Shown piece by piece: positions 47,924-60,754 of a DNA stretch of 64,000 nt. The DNA is taken from assembly GCA_029851415.1 (NCBI GenBank), contig CM056742.1, forward strand, positions 147,937,121 to 148,001,120. The letters run 5' to 3'. Source of the DNA: Eretmocerus hayati (Eukaryota; Arthropoda; Insecta; Hymenoptera; Aphelinidae). Position numbers and translations under genes: made by a program. How positions within the stretch are numbered: position 1 is the first letter of the stretch; each line of letters begins with the position of its first letter. The notes beneath the pieces were generated by a model. The model was not told where the DNA came from. It worked only from the letters and a program-made list of their open reading frames with translations, and did no database searches.

Positions 47924-48423
47924 ATCTATCATTGTTTACCGTAAGTGATCTTGACAATGATACTCTCATTCATCATATCCGTTTCTTCAGTTTTTGAACG
48001 GCGCGATAGAATGTCGAACAAATCCAATTAGAAGAATGTTATATTGACTCATCGTCAGACAACACGAAGTAAAATTCCCTCTTACAAGAGCTTTATAGAG
48101 GATTCACTTTCGACTGACGACACTGACTTGATTTCGCACTTGCCCAACAGAAACTTTCACTGCATACTGCATACTTGAGCTCACGCGCGAAACGCAATGA
48201 GAATACGAGCAGTGGTGGAAAATTGGCTACGTACTAAAATTCACATGCTGATGCTCGTGCTGATGCCTTCGTACAGTGAAAATAGCTGATCGATGCGTGA
48301 CCCGAATAAGAAAATTTATTTTATTTCATTTTATTTTGATGCAATAAACGGCTGTTAAGTCTTTTATAAATAAATGTATCTTGTAGCAATAATAGATCAT
48401 CAAATGTATTGGTTCTAATCAAA

Positions 48424-48453
48424 GATATTGATATTGATATTGATATTGATATT
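48424..48453. repeat. (GATATT)5 microsatellite
   Basis: Five perfect copies of the hexamer GATATT. Confidence 0.9.
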
Positions 48454-48653
48454 TATTGCCAGTTCATTTGAAGATTTCAAAGAATACATAAATATGTATG
48501 TACACTACATGTAACCTGCTATGGGGTGACCCAATCGCAGGACTGGTTTGACTTATAATTACAAATGATAAATAACTTTAAGATATATGAAACTATTCTC
48601 AACATATAGTTAAAATCAATAGTATTTCAAGAAAAGGTGTATGGAAAACAATA

Positions 48654-50459
48654 TGGACGGCTCCCGACCAGACCGGTCTAAGTCCATTCTTCCCATTTCT
48701 TAGCTTCAAAGTTTTCTTGCGATAGAAAATTCGGATTGTCATTTGTAGTAATTATGCTTTATTCATCATAAAATGAGTGTGTTTCCACGACATTTTTTGC
48801 AAGGGGCGTAATAATTTTCAATTGTTCACATTCTTTACGCATTATTTTGCAATAAGAAATGGACTTATACCGTTCTAGTCCCCAAATTTGTTCGACTTTT
48901 TTGGGCCAGAACGGTCCATCATTTCTTTGGAAGTGGACTGATACCGTTCTGGACCGAAGAAAGTAGAGAGGCGAATCAAGTTCGACTGTGTTGGATCAAA
49001 AAATGTCGAGAAAGCATAATTTTACCCTGTTATGAATCAAAAAACGTCGAAAAATGTGGACTTATACCGTTTTTGGCGGGAAAAAGAGTTGAAAAATTCT
49101 GGGGGCCAGAACGGTATAAGTCCATCTTTATCTCTGAAATTGTCGACTGGGCGCTTCTATGTCTACGCGTTGGTGAAGATATTTGCTGGTGTTCATGAAA
49201 CATAATCGGTTTACATCCACGGATCTTACCAAACAGGGTCCATTTGGAGTACCACGACTGTAATCGATTATATTTTGAGATTGCAGCCCATGGGTGCGTA
49301 TATTCGAGGGCTTCAGTCGACACGTATCCATTCAATCAGCCTGGTTTACATGCTATTATAGTGTTTGGGAAGTGGTAAAGTACGGAAATTCTCTTGGAAC
49401 TTCTGATAATAAATTCAAATTCGAAGAGCGTAGATTCGAGAACTTATGATTGAAATACTTCAACTTCAACGTAGAACTCGAATAAGTGATCAGAATTTTG
49501 TTAACTAAGCAATTTGAAAGCACTGAGATTGATGATAAATATATAATAATGTGGCTCAAATTAGTTGGAGGTAGCTTAATTCGAGAAGTCCAGTATTCTT
49601 ACACTCACTATCTACCACAATGAAATTTAGTTGTAACTAGCAGAAGAATCAGCTGACAGTTGGGTAATTACGGATATTGACAGTGCAAGTTGATAATATC
49701 CAAAATGATTCGACGGAATAATCGTTAATAAGACATGTCTACTCGGCGATGAGTATAGGTATTCTCCGTCATTCACATTGCTTTTAAAGAAGAACCTAAT
49801 GTATATAGATTATTGAGCTTGTCTTTGTCTCAGTTGCAGTTACTCGGTACTTTGGAAAGATCTTATCTCTGAAGAAATGATGAAAAACAAGAAGCATAGC
49901 TAGTTCAAAATCGATTGCTCTATCGACTCAATTTCTTCGACTGACCCTGTAAATCCGGTTTGGTTACTCACGATGTAAGATGCCAAAAGTTCAATTTAGA
50001 GCTCCCAAGAAGGTCACAATATGCTTGCGAACACCCACAAAATCCTGATCGAGACTCTTCCGTAGGTAAGAGCGTGAAGAATAAGGGAGCGATGAAGTTC
50101 GAGTTGCTAACACCTCAACGACTCGATGCAACCACCCCCACAACATAGGGCCCATAATTTCCACTTCCTGGAAGTTGTTGTAGCAGTAGCCCACATCAGG
50201 AGCAATATAATGGAGGATACGAGGTGCGAGAGTGATGTTTTCGTGCTCGAACATGGACTTATACTTATCGTTCTGATCCCCAAAATAAGTCGAAAATTTT
50301 TTTCCATCAATAACTGTTATGTCGCTTGTGATGCATCAGAACGCATTTCTACTCTCGGAGTTGCACATACATGTTTTCGCATCTTTTCCCTATCGTTTTC
50401 CGTCAAAAACTCAATTTTCACCAATATGGACTTATAACGTTATGGTCGGGAGCCGTCCA
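48654..50459. mobile_element. 1.8 kb composite inverted-repeat element with a recurrent 20-bp motif
   Basis: It begins TGGACGGCTCCCGACCA and ends with the exact inverse TGGTCGGGAGCCGTCCA, with TA on both sides (48652-48653, 50460-50461). A motif close to GGACTTATACCGTTCTGG recurs about seven times in both orientations (near 48678, 48861, 48934, 49058, 49106, 50255, 50428). The centre (about 49130-50220) is unrelated AT-rich sequence without a transposase, so it is either an internally rearranged element or one that carries host or other inserts. TA targets suggest, but do not prove, Tc1/mariner relatives. Confidence 0.65.
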
Positions 50460-50461
50460 TA

Positions 50462-53181
50462 TATATCTCATTAATATATTATTTCATATCTCAACAAGTG
50501 CTGTCTTGATAAACGCTTTAAGCTTAGAGATTCTATCTGCAGAAAATGATGGAAAAACGAAAAGAAACAGGTGTATTGAGTAGAATTTCATCACTCATGC
50601 CTTTTTACAGTTCTCCGACATCTCATGTTTTTGAGTGACGTGAAGATGAGATGAGTCTCTACAACTTGTTGCATTTTTTGTATCGATTTCTACCTCGTGT
50701 TGTATGTTCATCAAACTATGATAAGACAGGATGTGTTTGTATTCCTCGTTCTCATATCGGCGATGAGTTAGCTAAGATAAGATATTTCAGAAAACGTGAG
50801 TCATGATTGTGCTGTCATACTTCATATACTTTTGCGTGGTGTTCAAATCATACTGTCAGTAGCTAAATCTTGAATACTTATTGGATAAACTGGCAATTAG
50901 TGTCTCGTTACCAAAAAAATTTTGTGGATTCTGTTTCCTGTCTCGTCATGTTTCGAAACTCTCAATTCGTTGACTTCTAAATCATCGGATGTGTAGTTTC
51001 AGGTTATAATAAACGTGCCCTCTACTAGAATCAAAAAATTCAAGGGTGATATTTTCATGTAATCCTTATTTCTACTTTTAACTTCCATAGAGATGATCAT
51101 GCTAAAAGTATCTCAAATGTAAAGTAGAATCCAAGAATATCAATGACTCTTAGGCATTCTTGATAAAAAAGTACGGATACTTTATAAAATCAATTGTTTC
51201 AAATCGCAAAGAGTGGTTAGATCATAATGAAAGAGGACACAAGATGAAAAGGCTATTCAGTTGCGAATCAAGTGAGCGGGAGACATGCACTACCAGTCAA
51301 AAGTTTGTCAACACTGAAAAATCGAAAGTCAATCAGAAAATTTGATTCCTCTGGCCTGAAAGACTTTAATTAAGCTGATTTTGAAGCTCTTCTGATGTAC
51401 TTCCATGGCTTGTGGAGGGTTTTTTTTCGTGAGTTAAAATCAGTAATAGGTTTAAAGTGGGTCGAGTTGAATCATTGGGGAAATTCATGAAATTGGGTCA
51501 ACATTCAAACGTTGGCAAGTTGGACACGAGTGAATGAATCAAAATAATTAAGTATTTGAGAGAAGAAGTGAAGAGCTCCAAGATCCGTTCTTGAAAGTTA
51601 TTCTGGGTCGTTTCTGGCCCGGGGAACAATGAACAACGGGTCTTTCCGGCGAAAGACTTCAGACAAAAAATGAACCAGTCATTGAGAAATCATGAAAGGA
51701 CTCTTTTGAACTGGTACAAGCATTTCTCGATTCCTTCTACCAACAATGAGGAAAATCGTGAGAGAAATCGAAGAAATATCGCCGTAAGCCCAGTTCCCGC
51801 AACATTCATAATATTTGTGATTTTTCCTTTTTAGAAAAATCTTCCTTTACAAGAATAATCGCAGCTCGGACCACGAACACCGTAGAATAACTTTCAAAAG
51901 CAGATTTTGAAGCTCTTGACTCCTACTTTCAGATGCATTTCAAGTCATCTGATTTCACCCGACTAGCTCTGCCGAAAACCTCTTTTTCTGCACGAATAAA
52001 GTCCCAAAGTCCTGGAAGTACTTGGAAAAAAGCTACAAATGAGCTGAATTGAAGTTGTTTTGGATCAATGAGGCCGGAGAAATCGAATTTTCTAATTTGG
52101 ACTTTTCATTTTTGAGTCTATATGTTACAAATAAAGCGGAATTCCTGCGATACTATGTTATGACTTACACATAGCCAGTGATTTCATGAAATACCTGCTA
52201 TAGTCATTTCATGAAAACACTGAATTCAACGCTGTGATTGTAATACATGCAAACTTTTGAGCGGCAGTGTAACACTTTTTCGCGCTCCCTAATTCACGAA
52301 TCGAACGTTTAGTTTCACATTAGTTATTCATTTTCATCTGCCAGCACTGATTAATATTGATCTAGACAAAATGAGTTCAGATTGGACAATTAAACCAGAG
52401 CTATACTACGGGTCCAAGGAAGGGCAAGTTTTTTATAGGTTCAAGCCATTGTTTTTCAATCAATTGTTGAATTCTTCGTTCTTACTTGTTAGTTGATTTG
52501 TTAGACCTCCTGGGGCTCCATAACAATTCCGTGATGTATAGATATTAAATTCAGCTGAATTTAACTCGACCCTGCGATAATATATCACATTATTCGAGTT
52601 GGTCAATCGCAGATAAAAATGTACAGCAACGTCTCAACTCTTTGCTAACTGTGGTCAGCTCTGGATCGATCTGTTTTCAAAAAAAGTAGGTGAATCTGTC
52701 ATTTCAACTCCTGTGCACGCGATATACTTACCAGCACGCCATTCTTGCGATCAAAATGCAAATAGCACCAACGATACACTGCTTGCGAGCTCTTATACCG
52801 CGTTGATCACCCTGGATGTATTCCACTAATTATAATAAATATTTTACTCGCAATTTCTCAACTTTTTGAATGTGAATAAAACTTATAATCGATCATGCTT
52901 TGAGCTTCGCGTAATCTATATTGATCCATAGCGAGAAATTGGTCATTTTTGTCTTATTTGGCAACTATATATGAACGATCGTATATGAGAGGTGTGCTTA
53001 GCAGACAGAAAAACGACTTTTATATTGTGGATGGTGTGATTCTGAAATTGGAGTCTTCTTTTCCATTTTGAAAGATGAGATTATTTTCGATACTCAAAGA
53101 AATATAAAGAAAGAAATATAAGTCAAGAAACCAACCAGCTCTCCCGTTTTTGTTTGTAAGTAGTATGTGCGTATGTGCTTC
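50462..53181. other. Intergenic non-coding stretch
   Basis: 2.7 kb of AT-rich sequence without a recognisable gene, RNA or repeat. Frames are short and random-looking. Confidence 0.45.
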
Positions 53182-53184
53182 TAA

Positions 53185-53485
53185 GGGTAAGTCCACAAAT
53201 GATGCTTATGCGTGGATATATATAGTGCATACTGTGCATATGCACTGCCCAGCTGCACATGTGCAGCTCATCGAACTTGAGCAAAGATCGAAGAGCTCAC
53301 ATCAGAAAATTTCTGATTTGAATCGGGTTGCGCCTTTGCGCCGTTACCACCTGATCCAAGCAGATATACGACGAGTTCTAGCTGGTTCTCGGTAAAATTC
53401 AATGAGCTGCACATGTGCACGTGTGCAGTGCATGTGCATAGTGTGCACTGAAAATGCATGCATATGCACATTTGTGGACGCACCC
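53185..53485. mobile_element. MITE related by its ends to the foldback element at 8495
   Basis: 301 bp starting GGGTAAGTCCACAAATG and ending CATTTGTGGACGCACCC, with a perfect 3-bp duplication TAA (53182-53184, 53486-53488). The 3-bp TWA target fits PIF/Harbinger. Subterminal sequence is a run of self-complementary GCACATGTGCAG and GTGCATATGCAC type words on both sides. The TIR GGGT--GTCCACAAAT is shared with the element at 8495-9805. Confidence 0.8.
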
Positions 53486-53488
53486 TAA

Positions 53489-54031
53489 AGGTTATATGGT
53501 ATACAATAAGATCGTGGTTATACGCAGCATTCGGATGAAATATCGTTATAATCGTCTCGGAGAAAGCTCAGTTACATATGTGATAATCCTAAAGAGTTGA
53601 GGAAAATCTCTACTCACCGAACAATTTTGATTGCATCAAAATCCAGTATCCGGAGCAGAGACCCGTGTGTGGTCCGAATGCGATCGTGCCGACACTATCC
53701 GTGTTAAAATAAATAAAATACTAACAAATTTTCATAGGACAATTTCGCCAGTCGGGTTCTATTCAGTCCCAAAAAGCTGTAATATTGTACGAATTTTAAA
53801 TTTGCAATTTTGAGATCTTTTATTTATTTGCATTTCTGTAAATCCATCAATGTTTATCAATGGCACTAATACACTTTGACGAGTTTTTGAAAACTTGTAG
53901 CAGTTATGGACATGGAATTTCAAAGAAAAAAGTATCTTCTCGACATTCGTTACAGCAAATTCCACCAAAAGTCAACTTTTTCAATCATTAATCAATCGAA
54001 TAAACAATAAGTTCTGAGATTGGTTCCCTAC
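53489..54031. other. Non-coding spacer between MITEs
   Basis: No gene or repeat was recognised. Confidence 0.4.
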
Positions 54032-54034
54032 TTA

Positions 54035-54436
54035 TAGTCAGGAGTGTGACCCTCTGAATTCGATCACGAAGTGGCTAAACTCGGTACTTCAATACGATCT
54101 TGGGCTTAAATAATGGCTTGCACATTCAATAATCAATATTGATAAGAATTGATGTTTAAAAATTTGGACGCGGCACGAATAAACAATAAAAACATGCAAT
54201 TTTTCACGTTTTTTTTTCGATTTTTCCGACTTATGACGGAAAATTCGAAAAAGACGTGGAAAATGCATCCTTTTATTGTTTATTCATACCGCGCCCCAAT
54301 TTTTAAACAACAATTCTTATCAATATCGATTTTTCAATGTGCCACCTATTATTTAAGCCCAAGATTGTCTTGAAGTACCGAGTTTAGCCACTTTTTCGAA
54401 CCAGAAGCGTTTCTGAAAGGGTCACACTCCTGACTA
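54035..54436. mobile_element. Foldback MITE with TAGTCAGGAGTGTGACCC ends
   Basis: 402 bp. The left end TAGTCAGGAGTGTGACCC is exactly inverted at the right end, and TTA flanks both sides (54032-54034, 54437-54439). The halves pair along their length (for example GGCTAAACTCGGTACTTCAA near 54073 with its inverse near 54380). It has no coding capacity. The 3-bp TTA target suggests a PIF/Harbinger type. Confidence 0.8.
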
Positions 54437-54606
54437 TTAGATGCGAATTCTTCTAGTTTTCTTAGAACCTTTTCTATTACTTTTTAATGCTGATATCCAG
54501 CGTCGATTTATGCAATAGCCCACTCGCATACTGAGGATAAAATTATATTTTTGCTTCCAATAAACGAAAATGTAAAATAAAGATACGAGTAAAGCTCTTT
54601 TCATAC

Positions 54607-56479
54607 AGGCAAGCGGGAAGTTGCCCAAAATTACAGTTGAGTGACCACACGGACGACCTACTCGATGATGGAAAATGTCTTAATGCAAAATTCAAGGGCG
54701 CTGAATACGAATATGAACTTTGTTTTTCTCTCAAATTGGGGGAAGCATCTCAAAATCGATTTTAAGGTGAAAATGAGGAATTTGAGTTTCTTCAAAACTC
54801 CGTGTTTAACTCGCTCGATCTCTGGGGTGAATGGAGATCTCTCCTTGAAATTTCGGGGGTACTATTTTGAACTCATATTTGAAAGTCATCAGAAGTAGAT
54901 CGAAGTTTCCAAAGCATTTCCCGCCCTCTTCGGAAATTTTTTCTCAAAATCGTCATGTTCAACTTCGAAAGCAAAAGTTGATCAACACATTTCGCACTCG
55001 AGTGAGAAATGTTCTAAATTCGTATTCTCTCCTCGATCTCAAAGTTGATGACCCGAAGAAGTTTTTCGTATAGTTTTCAGACCCGGAAATACGTCGAGGG
55101 TAAACTTTCATGACTTTGAATACGGAAGCTCTGCCGAACGCGACTACCGTGGACTATGTATAAAGGCTTCTGAGAGTGTAACATGTACTCTAAACGATGT
55201 TATAGGATGGTTACTAAGGTTTTCCAGCCCGCTGAATCGGTTCCGATATATTTTTTGGCAATTGAATCGAAAATTATCCGATTCTGCGGAAGAACACAGT
55301 AAATCAAAGTTGTGGATCTTAAAACTCCCTGCAAAAAGGGTCCTCACAAGTTTCCCGATAAATCCAAGTCAGAGCCGAGAAAAACGTGGAAACTCTCTTG
55401 TAACGAATTCCATCTCATGGCTGGAGGTGAATATTCAAAATCGTCTTAAGGAGAGATAAATGCTCTTGAAGATGCCCATGTTTAGACTGTAGAAAACCTG
55501 AACCTCTTTAAATTTGATCAAGAGAGTGAGTTATACTTGTTTCGTACGACAGAGCCATCCAACCGAGCATACGACGACAGAAAAGTTGCAACGGAGAATT
55601 CATGAAGATCCAACATCAGGTACATCACGGTATGTTAAAAGTGATCACCTTGTGTATGCCATCCTTTCTTCTTCAATATTCACCGGTTCGTTTTGACATT
55701 AAAATATATCTGTTGAAGTGGCCGCCAGCGAATCCATCAAAGCTGCATAGGCCACCCCGCATGAGCCCGCATCCTACGCGTAAGGGAGTTTCCACGTTTT
55801 TCCATAGAGATACAATACCGGGCGTTTTTCTCGGCTCTGGCTTGGATTTATTGGAAAACTTGTGAAGACCTTTTTTGCAGGAAATTATTAGATCTGAAAC
55901 CTTGATCACTTGTGTTTTCTCGCAAAAGGGGATATTTTTCAAGTTGATTGACAAAAATCGTAATTTTGCTATAAAAATTGTTTTTAACAAATGAAAGCAA
56001 GAGTTTTTGAGCAAAATATTTATCGAAATTGATTCAGCGGGTTGGGAAAACCTCGTAAACGTCCTAACATCGTCAAGAAGCGCTCTTTAATGCTTTTGCT
56101 TTGAAAGATAAATATGACGATTTTGAGAAAAAAATTTCCAGCAATTTCCCAAGAGAGCAGGAAATTCTTTGGAAACTTCGGTCTACTTCTGATGCCTTTC
56201 GAATGGGTTCAAAATGGTACCCCAAAATTTCAAAGACAAATCTTCATTCACGTCGGAGATCAAGCGAGCTAAACACGAGAATTCTAAGAATATCAAATTC
56301 CTCATATTCCACTTTAAAAGTCGATTTTGAGATGGTTCTCCTATTTTTAGAAAAAAAAAATTCATATTCGTAATCAGCACTCTTGAAAACTTGAATTATA
56401 GACATTTTTCAGCGAGAAGATCGTTCGTGGTCGCTATTTAACAGAGCGGCTTTTCATATTGGTCACTTCCCGCTTGCCT
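54607..56479. mobile_element. 1.9 kb foldback element
   Basis: The ends are AGGCAAGCGGGAAGT (54607) and its inverse ACTTCCCGCTTGCCT near 56465-56479. The two halves are diverged inverted copies. The 54660-55060 arm pairs with about 56060-56400, and GGTTTTCCAGCCCGCTGAATC near 55217 pairs with the inverse near 56025-56050. The centre is near 55540. Several mismatches and small indels make it older than the other MITEs. The target duplication is unclear. No transposase. Confidence 0.65.
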
Positions 56480-58346
56480 AATAGATAAAAATGAATGCAA
56501 TAGTCACAATCTTGTTAGAATCACCTCAATAATCACGGCGTTTCAAATTTATGCGAATAGTGCAATTTTGGGGGAATGTTCACCCTTGAGTAAGAGAAAA
56601 ATCAATCTTGGAATCAACCCTTACAGTGGGGAAATCACCATGTATTATCAACTCGCGGATTATAAATGATTATGCATGCATGGAGGAGAACTGAATACCT
56701 AGGTGTGCGTGTAGTTGCGCGCGCACACACGGCTCCATCGCGGCAAACATCACGAAAAGACGCGGCATTTTAGTCTTCAGTCAGTTTGCTTTCAGTGGGG
56801 ATTGGAGCTAAGTGGAGCTGCTGCTCGCATGGTGGCAATTGTGACCTAGTGCAAAGTGCGTGCCCGAAGACCAAGTGAATTCTAATATAGCGTAGCTTGC
56901 AGCCCTTTCAAAGGATTCACGATAACTGTAAGCACATCGGGATCAACTCAACCTTGTGATTGTGACACAATTATCCAGCTCGACTGACGTTTTGTGTGTT
57001 TACTTACTTATGCAGCCGATGCACTCGTTCTTTGACGATATTCGTACGCTGTCTGTTCAACGCTTGGCTTCGGTTGCGTCTCTGGCGCGCTTGGCTAACA
57101 AGTTTTTGAGCACCATTTCCTTCAGCTAGATCAGTTTCCTGAATCTCATTATTACGTATCCTTCTATAACGCTCTGAGATTAGACTTTCATCGAAGTCAC
57201 TGTGGATTTTCTGACGTTATTTGTCCCCTGGTTTAATCAAGTGACCCGCACCTTCGAGACACTTTTGCGATATGCGTTGTACCAAACCGCCAATCCCGTA
57301 AGGTTTTGTTTATGTTCGATTCTACCCCTCACGTCATATAGGTACATCCGCGGGAGATGGGTGCTCTATATGTGTATATATACCTATTATCTCATTCGAT
57401 TCGATCTCATTCATAATAATATATGATGTATGTACAACCGCGATGACACGGTAATACGTTGTCGAACTCAGCGTCTGAGTTTTGTTTTCAATCTCGCGTG
57501 ATGCCCTTTGTTGACAAACATCCGCGCGCGCTATTGACGGCTCTTGCGTCGCGCGCAATATTCCATTCATTTTCATTCCAATTCATTTATCGCATTTCTT
57601 TGACGTCTGCTGTAGCAGACGCGCTGTCAGAGGTGTTATAATTTTGCACATCAGCCTATTCCGTAGAAAATTCCTGAAACTGCTAATTCGACCTCCCTTT
57701 TTGCGAGTATGTCACTGTATGAGTCTATAATACTCAAATTACGACAGCATCGTGATTTTTCTCATTTCTCACGCTTTGCACTTTGCACTCGCCCCCCCCC
57801 TCTATTTCTATGACAGCGTATTTCTACTTAATAGCGTGTGCGAAACTCGAGCGTGTATTTTTTGCATATATGTGAGTTTAGTAGATAACATCCTGATAGC
57901 CCCACATACACGAGATATAACTATAGGCTGCATAAATATATCTCATATATAACTACCTATAAATGCGCGTCGGCAAACCCGTCGTTAACAGGTGTGGCAG
58001 AGTGTTGGAAGCAAAGAAATCGGCTCCTCGAAGACTCCGACCTGATGTTGGTATCCATCCGGCGACAACGACATCAGTAGAGCAGTAGACTTTTTTTGCA
58101 TTACATTACAACAGATAGTTAGGGGGGAGTAGGAAGAAAAAAAATTCTCGTCGCGGCAGACGGGAGCGAGCCAGGCGTTGAACGGGCATGTAACGTCAGT
58201 CTCCAGTAGTCGCGTAACCTCTCTTTGGCACTCGTGCCTTGTGCCTTTAGCAAAACTTAATTGTCAGTAACTCGTTTCTTAATTACTAATCTCAAGACTC
58301 AGCTTCAGGAGTTGTCGCATCACTCGACGACGGTATCATCAGCAAA
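56480..58346 (+). other. PGRMC upstream region with a possible non-coding first exon
   Basis: A stretch at about 56760-56930 is less AT-rich and contains TCAGT initiators near 56778 and 56790, with a strong donor at 56927/56928 (AACT/gtaagc). It may be a non-coding 5' exon. A pyrimidine-rich acceptor ending ACAACAG at about 58111 could receive it. The 58112-58346 segment then forms the PGRMC 5' UTR. All of this is inferred from signals only. Confidence 0.35.
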
Positions 58347-60674
58347 ATGGCCGAGGATAAGCTGGACGAGACGGCGTCGAGGAGCCTCGTAGCAGACTTC
58401 ATCTCCGAGGTGATACACAGCCCGGTGAATCTCGCCCTCGTTGCCCTCATAGCCCTGCTCGTCTACAAAATCTTCAGAAGTAAAACACAGCCAGACGAGC
58501 CGGTGCAACAGTACAAGGAGCTGCCAAAAATCAGGCGTGATTTTACTGTCGAGGAATTGAGACCTTACGATGGTACCGGCCCCGATGGCAGGATACTCTT
58601 AGCCGTCAACGGCAACGTCTACGACGTCACCAAAGGAGCAAGGTTTTACGGGCCCGGTGAGTGCTTTTTTTTGTTGCTCTATTCGCTCGCCAAGTTTCCT
58701 TTCATTTCCGGTGATATTTTAGCTACTTGTGATACGTTCGTCTTGATAGCTCTGCCTTTTTCTCATGTACGTGCTCTATTATCTGCATGTTTCTATCATT
58801 TACCCAAAGCCAAGTCTCGCAATTCGCTGCTTGGACACGTCGAAGGTATGAGCTGAGTCGTAATTATTCCTCGAGCTGCGATCGTGTGAGTGTTATGTAG
58901 GCCCGAATTAACATAGCGAGCGATACGCTTACGGTGCTGCACGTAGATTATACTTTCTATACTTGACTTGCAAGATTTACAGAGACCCGAATTACGCATG
59001 GTTATTGCTCTGCTGCTGTCAGAGGTCAAAAACTAGAATCAACTAGAGTTACAGAGAATCGTGTGTTGAACAAAATATGTCTCATTTAGAAAGTACCTAC
59101 TCTGAGAGTTTCTCTGGTTGTTATTTAGATAGCCTATGAAAATATTCAAAATAACCATCAATGCTTGAAAATCAGTCTCGTTGTCACATTAGATCATCTT
59201 ATTCAACCTATAGTGTTGGACCTGTTGTGGGCAGGGCTCTAGTTGTCCTATACAACCAATGATCAAAATTCACAGTAAATGTTTTCAAATGTAGCATGAC
59301 TTGGATGTTTTTAATCAGTCAAGAACCAGCTATGCAGTTGATAATTAATATTAAAGTTGTATGCATTGTATTCAGTATAGGCAAATTGCAAGTAATTGCA
59401 AGAAAACTTGAAATTTTGTTTGACCTGTTGGTGCTAATTTGTTTTCTTAAATCCTTTCACTCTCATTGTGCAATGAAAGAAACAGATTTTTTTTGGCTCA
59501 TTATCAAGAATTGGTTCTCATCCTTTCCGGACAAATTAGGAAATTCCGGATAAGTTCTTGAAAATCCCTGTTGATTCAAGAAATGAATCAAAAAACATTA
59601 TTTGGTCATGCACCTGATGAAAAAAAACAACAAAGTTCTAATTTTGTCATTGCTGAACCTCTTTTCACCAGATAGTGGTAATGAATGACTAAAAAATTTC
59701 TTTACCACATCAATGATTTCTGCATTCTGAAATTGTTTTCATGTCAATAGGAGGGACTTATGCAGCATTTGGAGGTCGTGATGCCAGCCGGGGATTGGCC
59801 ACATTCTCTGTTGTTCCTGGCAAAGATGACTATGATGATCTCAGTGACTTAACCACAGATGAAATGAATTCTGTGAAAGAATGGGAGGAGCAATTTAAAG
59901 GTGTGTACTTTTCTGATAACTTATTGTACTCCAACAACCTCCACAAGATGTCCCCGGATATATGTGCACATAAAATTCATAGGGAACGAACACAACATTC
60001 AAATTACAATGAATATAGGTATCCACTATTATGTTTCAACTATGAATGGCTATAAGATTCCTTGCTGACGTTTGTTGCTGAAATTGCTTAGTGATTCAAA
60101 GTAGCTTTTGCTCCTAAATTATGCATAAGTTGGATGTTTGAGAGTAGATTAACTATGCTATGATTATTCTACTTTTTGATATTTTTGGGGAGATACTCAA
60201 AGTAGTAGAAAGATTTAACAGAGCCAACATATTTCAAGTACTGAGTTCATTTTGTTTTTATTCATGAAAAATAGTTTTGTGCAAAACCTTTGAGCAAAAT
60301 TTTACTCAGATGAATAGTTTTAACGAGACAGAACAAAATGATCATCATGGTGCTTGTTTCTATGGTTGGCTATGACTCTTCTTTCTCAGAATTTGAATTA
60401 AAAAACTGATATGTTGAATGATGTTTTATGTTTATTTCTCTGTCAAACACAGATTCCAACTTTCATATTGAAATTTCGAAGCTTGTTCTTAATTTTTTAT
60501 ATTTTCAAGATTGAGCTAAGACAGTTTTTGTTTGACATAAGGAATTATTTTATTGCAGAGAGGTATGAATATGTTGGTAAACTTCTAAGGCCTGGTGAGG
60601 CTCCCACAAACTATTCTGATGAAGAAGAAGAGGGAAGTCAACAAGAAAATGAATCAAAATCGAAAAGTGAATGA
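58347..60674 (+). CDS. PGRMC1: Membrane-associated progesterone receptor component (PGRMC / MSBP-like), 3 exons
   Basis: This is a single-pass membrane protein with a cytochrome-b5-like fold that binds haem and modulates cytochrome P450 and sterol biology, mainly at the ER. The Drosophila relative is MSBP. Exons 58347-58656, 59751-59900 and 60559-60674 (GT-AG, phases 1 and 1) give 191 aa, against about 195 in vertebrates. The start ATG has context GCAAAATGG. A hydrophobic segment lies at about residues 27-46 (VNLALVALIALLVYKIF), then the b5-like domain (FTVEELRPYDG, VYDVTKG, FYGPGGTY, GRDASRGLATF) and an acidic Ser/Glu tail. Two tyrosines known to matter for haem binding in human PGRMC1 (Y107 and Y113) are kept in FYGPGGTY. 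Tyr164 is kept too, while Lys163 is replaced by Arg (ERYEYVGK). Confidence 0.95.
58657..59750 (+). other. PGRMC intron 1
   Basis: Donor gtgagt at 58657 and acceptor tcaatag ending at 59750. Nothing else was recognised inside. Confidence 0.85.
59901..60558 (+). other. PGRMC intron 2
   Basis: Donor gtgtgt at 59901 and acceptor ttattgcag ending at 60558. No embedded gene was recognised. Confidence 0.85.
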
Positions 60675-60748
60675 CCAATTACACAGAAACGGGATTGAAA
60701 TTGAGGGGTTGCACTTTGTTACTTGAAAAAAGTGAAATAATGATATGG

Positions 60749-60754
60749 AATAAA
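60749..60754 (+). terminator. PGRMC poly(A) signal
   Basis: Canonical AATAAA 75 bases after the stop codon. Another AATAAA-type word occurs near 61428 and could give a longer 3' UTR. Confidence 0.55.
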
